From Strix aluco (taxonomy: Eukaryota; Chordata; Aves; Strigiformes; Strigidae), in NCBI RefSeq assembly GCF_031877795.1, contig NC_133931.1:72887429-72951428 (forward strand): a stretch of DNA of 64,000 bases, given 5' to 3'. The notes under the pieces are model-generated. The model saw only the letters and a program-made list of their open reading frames with translations, had not been told where the DNA came from and did not search any database. The position numbers and the translations under genes were made by a program. Positions 51,984 to 62,320 of the stretch are shown piece after piece (position 1 is the first letter of the stretch; every line of letters begins with the position of its first letter).

Positions 51984-52001
51984 CACACAAATATTTGTGT
52001 G
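51984..52001. repeat. Perfect 18-bp palindrome next to the poly(A) signal
   Basis: CACACAAATATTTGTGTG equals its own reverse complement. In the INO80C transcript it could fold as a 7-bp stem with a 4-nt AUAU loop, ending 17 nt before the AATAAA. It could also be chance in AT-rich DNA; only conservation would tell. Confidence 0.9.
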
Positions 52002-52061
52002 AAGCTGTTGATTTCCACAGAGCTCAGTACCATAAACAGTCATCACAGCAGCAGCACTTGC

Positions 52062-52155
52062 TAGGTATTTTAGCTTCATTTTACAGATGGGACAAACTTC
52101 TTCATAGCCAAGTGGCAAGTGCATCCAGCAAGGCAGGTTTAGAAGTCAGGATATC
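52062..52155 (-). mobile_element. MIR-like SINE remnant inside the INO80C 3' UTR
   Basis: Read on the minus strand, this stretch has the order of a MIR core. A degenerate cctgccttgctgga block stands for the tRNA-related end, then an acttgccacttgg-like core, then the diagnostic cccatctgtaaaatg block and a short tract like the MIR 3' part. The match is by eye against the remembered consensus and is eroded. It lies in the same orientation as INO80C and would be transcribed in the UTR. Confidence 0.45.
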
Positions 52156-52527
52156 ATGGTACCTTTTCCTTAATTCAAAATGATTGTGTCTTCTGAGCCA
52201 GAGCAGTATATAAAATATACAGGGTGGGGATGAAATCCTGTCTCTACAGAAATTAATATAACTCAGACATCCTGGTGCACATACATATCTTTAAGGTCTA
52301 AGTTATTCTGTTCACCAAACCAAATTGCTTACAAATTGGCAAACTAACAAATATCAGCATTTATCAAAATTAAATCCATATGTTCTTCAAATCCATGTAT
52401 CATCAACTACTTCCAGATGTAAAAATCCATGGATAGTTTTAAGGAATCTGAGTCCTGCAGTCAGTTTCCATCACGATTTTCAAAATTAGCACTGTTCACA
52501 AGTGATATACAACAATATTTGGTCTCT

Positions 52528-52659
52528 TCAGGAAACAATACTCGTTGCTTTCCTTAGAGCCAGGTATCCTGTAACCACATCTGAAGGGAGCATCCGAATA
52601 TAGGCAAATTCTTCAATAGTACTAAATCTTAGCTTGCTCTGGGGATCTGTGTAATTTGC
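52528..52659 (-). CDS. INO80C: INO80C terminal coding exon (exon 5) with stop codon
   Basis: This exon holds 43 codons and a TGA stop (52528-52530). It starts ANYTDPQSKLRFSTIEEF and ends GYLALRKATSIVS. It finishes the YL1 C-terminal domain and the invariant LPSDVVTGYLALRKA tail. The acceptor is gtttctttttcag, with a good pyrimidine tract. Compared with the human protein as I recall it, there are three visible changes: Ala for Ser after EEF, Met for Arg before LPSD, and Ser for Pro as the last residue. All are outside the most constrained positions, so the exon looks functional. Confidence 0.96.
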   Translation of the reverse strand, partial: ANYTDPQSKLRFSTIEEFAYIRMLPSDVVTGYLALRKATSIVS

Positions 52660-55600
52660 CTGAAAAAGAAACAATGGTAGAGACACTATTCAAATAAAAT
52701 CTCAAAACAGAATACTAAAAAAGTGTCTAATTACAAGACCACAAAATGGTGAGTTTCTTTTCCCAGCAACAGCACCTTTGTTCTACCATGTGACCAAAAG
52801 TTTGTACTTTTTTCTTTCTCCTCGTGTCAGAACTTATGAGAAGTTAACAGACCCCTATAAAATCACATTAGAAATGCATTAAACATAACAGAGGGCTGAA
52901 ATAGTTTCATACAAAACACAGTGCAAAAGAAATTCCTCAACTCTCTAAACTCACCCTAGCAACTCTGTGCCTTGTGCAGTCTCTCTCAAGGCAGCTCTCC
53001 AAAGAGTCAGTCTACTGCCAATAAATTACCCACAAAGAGACTGAATTATGGGAGTTCTGATAGCTTTGGACTGATTTTCTCCTCCTGCATACAACTTAGC
53101 TTTTAATTTACTATAAAGTGGTTGTTAAAGCAAAGGAATCTCAGCTTATGGTTCTGTGACTGAACTGATAAGAAATGTGAACTCAGTGTTGTGCTCTGCT
53201 ACAGATGCCTGCTTTCAGGATAGCCGCCTGGCCAGCTAACCCTGGGCTACGCTTGTATCCTCTGCTGTATTTGCACCCTGGGTGCCTGGGAGCGGTGCCA
53301 GTGTCCTTCCAGCCTCTCCCCTTCCCTGTTGCTACAGAAACCTTGAGCTTGGATGAGCTGGGGGGCAGCACAGGAGGGTGGGCTGGAAGAAGGCAGGCTT
53401 CAGGGTACTGCCTCTCCACCTTCAGCCTCCAGGACAATCACTGTCTGTTCAACATTGGATTACCAAGTGCCTGCCAAGGCTCTGAAAGGGTCTTCTGTAC
53501 CCTTCTTTAACAGGAGATGGTGGCAGGCTGCAAGGCACAGGCAGTTGAGATCCCTTAGGACATTGCTACTAAAAAAGAACAGGCCAGGGAGAGCTGGAGT
53601 GTTCCCCATCCATACCGTTGAAGTGCAGAGCCCTCTACCACCTTTATGTTAGAAAGGATCTGTTGACCATGGTAACAATCCACATAATTGTCTGGTTGAT
53701 AAAACTTAGCAGAAAATTAAGTGTTATTTGTAGCTTGTTTCTTTAAAAAGAAATGCCACAAGGTTAATTAAATGTAGTCAGCTAACAGTCAAGCCATCAA
53801 TTCATTTTCAAACAAACGGCAAAGTTAGGATATTAGGAGTAAATTTATCCCTGGTAGTAACTTTATGGTTACAGCAGGTATACATTAATTTTTATTTCAT
53901 ACTTTACCTCTGGCCTCGTGTAAGAAAAACCTAACTAAGTAGACTGCTTTTCAAATGTGCCTAATTCTGTAATAAACTAGCCAAGCAATATCTTCAATTT
54001 GTATTGTGCACCAATGTAGGTTAAAAACATTACAGCAGCTCCTCACCATTCTGATACTTCATATTGGGCTGTACTGTTTGCAGACACTGATGTATGGTAA
54101 CGAGTCATTTATGCCATGACTTCAGTCTGAAAACAAATGATACTGCTACTTCAGCAATAATTAAAACAGATTAGAAAAGTGAAGTAAGGTGATTTTGCAA
54201 AGAAAAAACTCTGTCATATTTAGAAACTAAGTCAAAGGCCACAGATGCATGCTCTTCAAATACAATAAATTAGTTATCTCAATCGGTTTCTATAGTAACA
54301 CGGCTGATCCATTTTCAGAAAAGGAAGAGCAATATAAACATTTGAAGGATTGGTGGTTTTTTTAATCTGCTTTACAATAAATTTGTTTTGCATGTTAAAA
54401 TATCTAAATACTCATCTTGCAAGTTTGGAAATACTAGTTTTATTTTGCAGTGTCAATATAGTAGATAATAGCTTTTGAATTCTAGGCTGCCTTACAAATA
54501 CAAATTGGCTGCTCTGCTTAGACTACTGGTAAATTTAATTCCATTTGTGTTACACACAGAAAGAGAAGACGATCAGTAGAATTTAATTGTGGCATTTAAT
54601 ATAACTGCAGGTATACTAATGAGAGTGTTTTAATACACTTCTCTTTTTTTTGTACCTGCTAGACCATATTAATTCTTTCCTAAATGGGTAATGCTAAGGA
54701 ATTTATTTTACTTTTTTTTTTTTTCCATGGGGAATCCAGCATTCCCATAGAAAATATATTCTTACACAAATGCTTTCAGATTTTACACAGAAAATACAGG
54801 GACATTTTTCTTATCCTAGATTTCTAAAATATTCTATTACCCAACATATCTACCTACTAGGAAATGATCTTGAAAATATATTTAGTGCTTCTTATGAAAC
54901 ATTTCTAGCTTAGCAATTTAAAGGACACGCTGTCTCAGTTATCTTAATAAAAAAGATTTTTTTAAACACGGTATTTTTATCACAGTCTGGAGAAATCTTG
55001 CAGGCCAGGTAAAATAGGAAACTTGGCTCACAACCCAATTAGAGGATGAAAAATTAAGAAGAAAAAAAAAGAAAGTGGAAAGACAAAAAAAGGAAATAAA
55101 AACAGCACTGAATGGATTCATATAGAAAGGAGAGTATTTATATTGAGCTAGAATAGTTAGAGTACATAAATCACTGATGGAAAGGAGGAGCTGGTAAAGA
55201 AAAACTGAGGAGCTGGTAAAGAAAAACTGAAGAACTGAGAGGAAGACTCTTATTTCCTATGGCTAAACTGACCCTTAGCTGGTAGGGACATGGTCTTCAC
55301 TCACATCTATAAACTGCATCATCATCTCGCTATAGCTACAATGACTGACTGGTTTTGAAATGCATCAAAGGCCAGTGCTGGAAAGCTTTATTTGGTTCCT
55401 CAGAGATGGGGCAGTGAAAGGGACTTATGCCCTTATGCCTTCTGTTCCGCATGAGCTCCTCACAGCTCAGAGATGTTGCACCAACTCTAATAACACCTGG
55501 TGTGAATGCTACTAATACTGGCAAAGCAACTCTAAGGGGAGAGGATCGGAAACAGATGAACAGCATTAAGTGACCCAGTATGGAATTTTTGCTGTTTTGT

Positions 55601-57418
55601 GAAATCTACTCATTACCATTTCACATGTCCACCTATCCTCCCTTCCTCCACCCACTGTATCTTTATAGAGAGTAAGGGTACTTATACAAAGTTCCTTATT
55701 CAGCTGACCCCTGCTCCTTGTCTGAAAACAAGTTGCTATTATATCAAAGCAATACTCTTACAAGACTGTAAGTCTGACTGGCTGGAGGGAATTATTTGCC
55801 CTGAGTTTGTGATCAGTGTCTTGAATTTGCTGTCTGCCAGTTCATCTGCAAGGGAGATGTTGCTTTCTCATTCCCTCTTGAACACCAAGGGTTACCAGCC
55901 TCAATCCGAGCAACCCTCTCCATTTCCAAATCACGCTCAAAGGCACAGGCTGGAAACATGCCACCTCCTAGGTGTCTTATTTAAATGTGTTACTTAAAAA
56001 ATAAAAAAGTTAAACAAAACATACACTACCAAACCAAGAACTCAAACGTTAGGATGTGCAGGATTACATTTGGCACTATAGCTATTCCTTGATGCCTTGC
56101 ACTGAGGATCCACTGTAAAGCAGTCCTTAATTAAGTGCTCACCCATTTTCTCTCCTAATGGGGCCTTTCACCTTATTCAGTGTACAGAATGCAAGGTGCT
56201 GTGTTAACCTGCATCAACATAACAAGTGTCTGTATTTACAGGCATTTCTGTGAGGTGATACCGAGTCTGTGAGGTGGGCTAGTACCCTATGGATGAGAAA
56301 CAGATTAAACTTGGGGAAGGGACGCTGAAATTCTGTCTAAGGCTATTTGATGTTACAAAGTTTCTGTTATTGTAGTTATTTAGTGTAACCATTACTTAAC
56401 CCTTTTTATAGTCCAAAATACAGTAGTCCCATTCATTTCAATTGTAATAAATGCATAGGCTTCTGCAAAATAAATCACTGGGGGCTTAAGGTGAAAAGAT
56501 ATGCTGTTACTAACACCTGTTTGGTTTTAAGTAAAATTATTCATGTCACATAGGAACAGTGTCATCAGCAGATACAAAATTTTTGTTGAGCAGAATTCAA
56601 TGACTTTACTCCCGTTTTGTGCCAACAGAATCTCTGGGGAATTCAGTTGCCAAATTGTAACTACTGAGATTTTTTTGGAGCATGTGCAAACTGTATCTAA
56701 GTCAAATGTGGTTGGGTTTTTTTTCCTTTTTTTCTTTTTTCTTTAACAAAATCATGCAAAAGAGCCCATCTGTGACACAGGCTATACATCTGCCAAACTC
56801 CAAGTTCCAGCTCTGAAGCATGGGGGTATTTTAAATTCTTAAAACGCCCATGCCAAGTGTCTGTGTCAGGCTGATTTTTCTGAAGGGAAGTTTGAGAGTA
56901 ATGACAACAAGATTTTTTTTTTAACCTGGGCCAATCAATATAACTTTGCCTAATCACATTCCTGGAAATTGCTGAGCCATCTTTTTGAAACTTTCTCTAA
57001 AAGATATAACGAAATAAATCAGCCTCAGGCAAACACTCAGCATGGAAAGTTTCAATCTGTGTGGTTAAAGCTTGACAAAGTTAGGAGTCATGGAGATGGT
57101 GGGCCACCAGCTTTCACTGTAACAATCTAAAGAATCAGAAACTATGAGGGCTAATGCAGACTCTAGAGCTGGAAGAGTGGTATGATAGGAGCCACTTGGC
57201 AGGAAAGGTATTTAATCTGTCCTGACATCTATTAACAACCTAAGAATTTTGTGATGTAGTGGCAGTATTTGGGGTTTGGCCCTAAATCACTGAACAACTA
57301 TTAAGCACAAGGCTGAACAGGAACCTCAGCAAGTACAGCTTTCACAAAAGCATGCACCAGCTTTATTTCATTGTGGAAAGTGAGATGCCAATTTTGAAGA
57401 GAAAAATAAAATACTTAC
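52660..57418 (-). other. INO80C intron 4
   Basis: A 4759-bp GT-AG intron. It is AT-rich, with a T13 run (54712-54724) and the 22-bp tandem duplication at 55186-55229. I see no nested gene, snoRNA or recognisable transposon. The stretch around 54300-54650 is repeat-free and could be conserved non-coding DNA, which cannot be judged from a single sequence. Confidence 0.85.
55186..55229. repeat. 22-bp perfect tandem duplication
   Basis: The unit aggagctggtaaagaaaaac plus two bases occurs twice without mismatch (55186-55207 and 55208-55229), followed by a partial degenerate third copy. The identity suggests a recent slippage event within an INO80C intron. Confidence 0.95.
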
Positions 57419-57486
57419 CGGAAGTCCTGAAATGTCAGAATATTTCTTGGCAGGCTTAAAGGAAGGAGGAGCATCAATATTAAAAT
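57419..57486 (-). CDS. INO80C: INO80C exon 4 (start of YL1 C-terminal domain)
   Basis: This exon is 68 bp. Two bases complete the split tyrosine, followed by 22 codons reading FNIDAPPSFKPAKKYSDISG and then Leu-Pro. The KPAKKYSD part opens the YL1 C-terminal domain, a short module shared with the YL1/VPS72 family. In Ies6 proteins this region contributes to ARP5 and nucleosome contacts; that role is family knowledge and is not visible here. The acceptor is ttctctctag and the donor is CCG|gtaagt. The residue just before the junction is proline (CCG); as I recall the mammalian protein has leucine there. Confidence 0.95.
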
Positions 57487-58125
57487 CTAGAGAGAATCAA
57501 AGGGATAAATTCAGTGTGCTACATATATTTTAAAACATAAACCCAAAATGTAAATAGGTAACAATACTTTAAAATGTTGCCTTTACTTTCTGAGGTCTCT
57601 ATTAACTAGCAGCGCAAAGAAATATGAAGCTGAATTACCCCTGAAAACATTTAGCCTATTAGCATTGTAAACAACAGTCTGATTCTGCTCACCTCTCTAG
57701 TATCAGTTCAGTAAGCAGCACTGCCCTCCCCAAAAGGAAAAATGTGAGAGCAATTTGAAATGTGATTTCTTCCAAGTCTTAATGAATTCCCTTGCAGTCG
57801 GTTATTTGCAAAGAATAGCCATTATCATATGCATGCTGTACGTTAAGACCACGAAACATTGCTCAAGACTGCAGCTCTGAAATACTATAATCCAGAAAAG
57901 CAAAGTAATCTTTTAAATCAGTTAAATCTTTAAGCATGAACCACTGTAAGCCCAGTCAATGACCTAGAAAATTGTCTGAATGTTTAAAAAAATTATGGAA
58001 ATTGCTGTTCTTTGGTGCCCTTTAGACAGCTACTCTCATTCATAAACATTTTAAGATACACTTGGAATGTTTAAGTAATTAAATCCCCAATTTTGGATGT
58101 TTACCAAAATATCTTGTACCTGACT

Positions 58126-58144
58126 CCTTCCTTCCTTCCTTCCT
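58126..58144. repeat. Short CCTT microsatellite
   Basis: Four perfect CCTT units plus a partial fifth, 19 bp, in INO80C intron 3. Confidence 0.9.
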
Positions 58145-58635
58145 GATCTCCCCTGCACCTCGTTCAGGTGCTATGATCAATTCAAATGCTCCATTCATGT
58201 CAAATTTCTAACTCATCATCTCATAATTCAAAAGACACTAATGCCACAGACAGCTGGTTTTAAATATGCAACTGAATTTCTTTTCCCACCTTCTTAAAAA
58301 AAAAATCCTATAAATTTACAGTTGCAAACAGAAGGCAATAGAAATAGCCACATCAGCAGATCGTCAGTTACAATAGCCAGGAACACACAGTAGTCTGCAT
58401 TTTTCCATAACAGTTACATCTAAAACACTTCAAAAAATGGCTAACTATTTTTGGATAAAGCACCAAGTCTGACAAAAAGTACATGCATATGCTCAATTCT
58501 GAAATGGCTCCACTTGCTTAAGTAAAATCTGAGGATCACATTCTGCCTCCAGCTACATTACTTTACAAGTAGACCTGAAGTATATCTAGATTAAGACCAC
58601 TGCTGTAGCTCTGCTCCTGTAGATGTACACCAGCT

Positions 58636-58660
58636 AGGACTGCTAATCAGGACTGCTAAT
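58636..58660. repeat. 13-bp tandem duplication
   Basis: aggactgctaatc is followed directly by aggactgctaat. These are two near-complete perfect copies in INO80C intron 3. Confidence 0.9.
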
Positions 58661-59191
58661 AGTGTAGTTTCAGCTGTGCTGAACAGAATAGGGGATGTAG
58701 GATTTAAATCTCCCAAGAATCTAGGATAAGGAGCTGGATAGGAAGCTTGGGCTGAGGTCTAAGCTACTGCAGGTATGTGGCTTAGCAGAACCAATTCGAA
58801 AATAGTTCAAATGTAGCTAATCAAGCAGCAGCCACCCATCAGAAGACATCTGGGCTGTATGCAGAGGATGAGGCTCCTCAGCAGTGAAGAGGTAACAAAA
58901 ATCTGATGGGAATAAGGACTTTCTGACCTGGTTTGGATAAATAAATTTCCTTTATTAAACTCTCTCCCCAAATGTATTTGAACTTGGTCATAATACTCCA
59001 AATTATTCGCTTCCCACAACTTTACACTTAGGACTGGCAAGTATGATTGGACTAGTCTTAAATGTACTACTGGACCCTGTTCAAGCAGGATACTGCATGC
59101 ACTGATGAAATAATTTAGATTTGTTTTAAAGAAAATTATTTGTGTGGATTTTATTATTTATAAATACACGCAAAGTGTCTAAGCAGCTTAC

Positions 59192-59303
59192 AGCTAGGAT
59201 CATTTAGTTGCCATGGCAATGCCCTTTCAGAAGCAAGAATTTGTTTTAGGTTCTTCCAAGTTCTGTTCTTCTTGCCAGCTGCTGCTCCACCAATGCCGGA
59301 GTG
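59192..59303 (-). CDS. INO80C: INO80C exon 3 (conserved central core)
   Basis: This exon is 112 bp: 37 codons plus one base of a split tyrosine codon. It begins HSGIGGAAAGKKNRTWKNLK and ends with ERALPWQLNDPS. The basic GKKNRTWKNLKQIL stretch and the PWQLNDP motif are hallmarks of INO80C and Ies6 proteins. The acceptor is attctag and the donor is AGCT|gtaagc. The split codon T|AT completes correctly only with the exon at 57419-57486, which supports both junctions. Confidence 0.95.
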
Positions 59304-62209
59304 CTAGAATTAAAAATACTGTATTTAGAGAAAAAATAAAGAAAGAATACTATTTCAGAGCGTGACACTTCTATTTCATAGTCTTTCTGATACGTCTCAT
59401 CTTGTCATGAACCATTGGTTATCCTCATTTATTTCATCAGCAGGCTAATATACTGTACACTTTAATCTTGGCTGCAAGAAAAACAAAGCTTTTTGGACTG
59501 TGTCAAAGCTACTATGTTTACTATTAACTGAAGGAAATGAAAATCTGCTTTTTACATGGAAATAGAAAATCAGCCTGATTAGGTTTAGCCTGAGATTACA
59601 GGATTCTGTATGTACTTCCCCTCATATTAGAACTTATTACTATGAAGTTGTGTCTAAAACTGTGATTACACGGCTAAATTTTCTCTCTCTGTTTTATGGC
59701 ATATTACAGGTGCAGCTCTAGCTCTTTTACAAATTATCTGTGACTGTAGAAAACACAACTGATCTTGTACAATGTAATGAATATTATGAGAAACTTTCTG
59801 GAAATTTTATTTTTCTTTCAAAGGATAGAAGACAGAAGAATAGAAAAAGAGTAATAAATAGAATGTTGGCTGCCAAGACAATTTTACATTTTGAAAGGTA
59901 CACTAATGGAAAGCTTGCCAAAGGTACTATAATGGTAGTTTTAGTTATCAAATGTGATTGCTACAGAGTAATTTATTTATGTCCCTCCAGAGACAGAAGC
60001 TGCACAACATACTGTACTACTACTAAATGATCAAAGGACACAGATTTACAGCTTTACTTCAGAAAAGAAAATGTTCTAACAATTGGGGAATTGTTGCTAT
60101 TTCTGTTAATAATTACTACCTGCCACATCAGTCTCGTCAAAACTCAGCAAAGTTCTGCAAACACAGTTCTGCTGTGATTGGTTTATAAATTAGCGTGTTA
60201 AATTGCTGAGAATGATAGGAGGAAGGATTCAATTAGAAAGCTTTTTTCTGTAGACATATGATATATTCAGAAAAGATGCTCATGAGCTGATGATATACCA
60301 GGTTTTGGTAATGGATATCCAATATAGAAAGCACACGGAAATGTTTGCTCTGAGGGTAACACTTTATTAATCTAGAGATCCTAGAGACTGCTGGAATATG
60401 AGACGAAAATACTACCACATTACTAATTCCAATTAATTACAAGAATTTTCCCCCAAATCATTGCATAATGATTTTTTTTTCAGTAATCTGTTTTTTCAAA
60501 AGCAACTACTGGGTTTATATGCATGTATGCCTCCTAGGAATGGTGCTGGGTATCACCTCGCATACCTACAATCAAAAAGACAATGACTGATAAATGCAAA
60601 TGAGCCAAGCTACATCTGCACCAGTGAAGTTCAGGGAAAGCTGGAGCAAGGATAGGTGGAGCTATTCATTGCTCTACATAACTGCCAGGTCTTCTTCCTT
60701 TTCCCAAGGGTTGCAAATTCCATTTAGGAAGTTTAGAAAAAGGCAATTTCTTCTTTCTTCTCTGCTTTTAAGTCTAATCTCTGCAGTGAGCTAATGGTTC
60801 AAACTTGGACATACTTATGAGACATAGACATGATTTATTTTCTTCCTTTTAAGGCAGGCTAGGCTGGAAGGATGCAAAAAGTCATCCAAATTGTTACTAC
60901 CAATTCATACCGACAAAAAGTTAGTTAAAACTCAGTATTTCTTCTCAAATTAGTAACTGTGTTGGGGAGGACAATTTCATGTTTTTATTATAACTGCCTA
61001 TTATTTCTGCAGCAGTTGCCAAAGGTCCTGTACATTCATTATTATTTCAAGCATGCAGACAGTAGTATTGCCTCTTTGGAAATGGTGACGTCCCTCTAAG
61101 AACTGAAGGATCAGCACAAGGCCTTGTGGCTATTTAAGTCCTGTATGGAAGCTACATGGAAAGCCTCTGGGCACAAATGGAGCTTTTCCAATAAGACCCA
61201 TTTCTCAAAGATGCTGGTGCTCACTGGAGGATTAGGGTGAGCAAAGTATGCAGTTGTTTGAATGCTCCTCATGACAGAAGTCGTCTGCAAACCAGACATA
61301 GAGCAACTTGAAAGTCAGACTAATTTTATACCCCCTGACAAACCTGTGCTTAGTGAGCTGTGCAATGCCCAATTACTCAGGTTTTATGCTGTGGGATATT
61401 GTATCTTACTCATACAGAATGAAATCTGGGATAAATTCCTTCTTTCTAAGTACTGGCTTAGGACCAGCAGTCTGAGAAGTTTGCTTGTCTAGAAAGCATT
61501 TGTAGAGTGTGCCAATGAGTTGGCCCTGGCACAGCAAGATAAAAATATATTAAAAACAAAGCCAGCAGTAACAGCATTGCTAGCTGTAGTCTTCCTTCAC
61601 CTTCTCCCCCAGTTTAAATCTCGGAGTGTTTTAGCAGACTGTATTTTGTCAGCTGTCAAGAGTTTACAGGACTTCTGAACGTCAGCAGGCCATGCTTCTG
61701 GGGAGCACGGAGTGTTTGCTTCTAAATCTAGCAACACTGGATGAACAGACACCACAGGTCTGTTAAGAGTTTTAGGGACCAGGAGAGGAGTAAAATGACA
61801 GTTACTAATAACTCTCTGGCTGATTTCTATTTCAATTGCTGTGCAGCCTGCCTTGGCTAGGAACTGGGAGATGGGATTCCTACATTCACAACAGTATTAA
61901 TTGTTCCTCTCTAGCTGTGGTAGTTTGTGAGATACCACACCATAAAACTTCTGCGCTTACCTTGTTCCAGAATTTAATATAATAGTTCTGCCTCTGGACC
62001 AGTGCCATTTTCATGTTATAATATAGTGTTCACTCTGGACCATAATGTGGCATGGACTGCAGGTTAATTTCTTCAAGATTGTTGACCTTTTATTTAGCTG
62101 TTAAGGTGACTTTGTTAATATTTACATGAGCAATATGGTTAAATAGAATCCTAGTTAATGTTTTATTTGAAGAGTTTAGAATTTCAAATTGTTAAAATAA
62201 TATACTTAC
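59304..62209 (-). other. INO80C intron 2
   Basis: A 2906-bp GT-AG intron of AT-rich sequence. No exon, RNA gene or transposon is recognised. The 96-codon open frame at 59740-60030 on the plus strand looks like chance: it has no known motif and lies antisense in the intron. Confidence 0.85.
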
Positions 62210-62320
62210 AATGAAGTTTGGATCTTTAAATGGTAACGGCTTGATGGTTGTTTCTGCTGATCCTGTGCTGGAGTCTGTGTTCAGAAATTTGTTTTCATTC
62301 ATGGCCTCTCCACCTGCACT
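62210..62320 (-). CDS. INO80C: INO80C exon 2 (linker and start of conserved region)
   Basis: This exon is 111 bp, exactly 37 codons, phase 0 at both ends. It reads SAGGEAMNEN at its start and KPLPFKDPNFI at its end. The upstream acceptor is ttttcttcag on the minus strand and the donor is ATT|gtaagt, close to the vertebrate consensus. The first two thirds are the variable, low-complexity linker of the family (Ser, Thr and Asn rich here). The last dozen residues begin the conserved core. The start codon is not here: the ATG at the seventh codon is internal. The exon number assumes the human layout of one exon upstream. Confidence 0.93.

Larger units (their letters stand above)
51940..52527 (-). 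other. INO80C: INO80C 3' untranslated region (predicted)
   Basis: This non-coding stretch follows the TGA on the minus strand, about 590 nt up to the first canonical poly(A) signal. It contains a MIR-like segment (52062-52155) and an 18-bp palindrome (51984-52001). A second AATAAA lies at 51924-51929 and would lengthen the UTR by about 40 nt. The extent is inferred from the signals only; no transcript evidence is available. Confidence 0.6.
57487..59191 (-). other. INO80C intron 3
   Basis: A 1705-bp intron with GT-AG ends. It holds a short CCTT run (58126-58144) and a 13-bp tandem pair at 58636-58660. Nothing else is recognised. Confidence 0.85.

Noticed and set aside
60270..60360. ctgatga with a later ctgag, reminiscent of a C/D box snoRNA in an INO80C intron
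   Set aside because: The C box lacks its first purine and there is no terminal stem, so a snoRNA is not supported.
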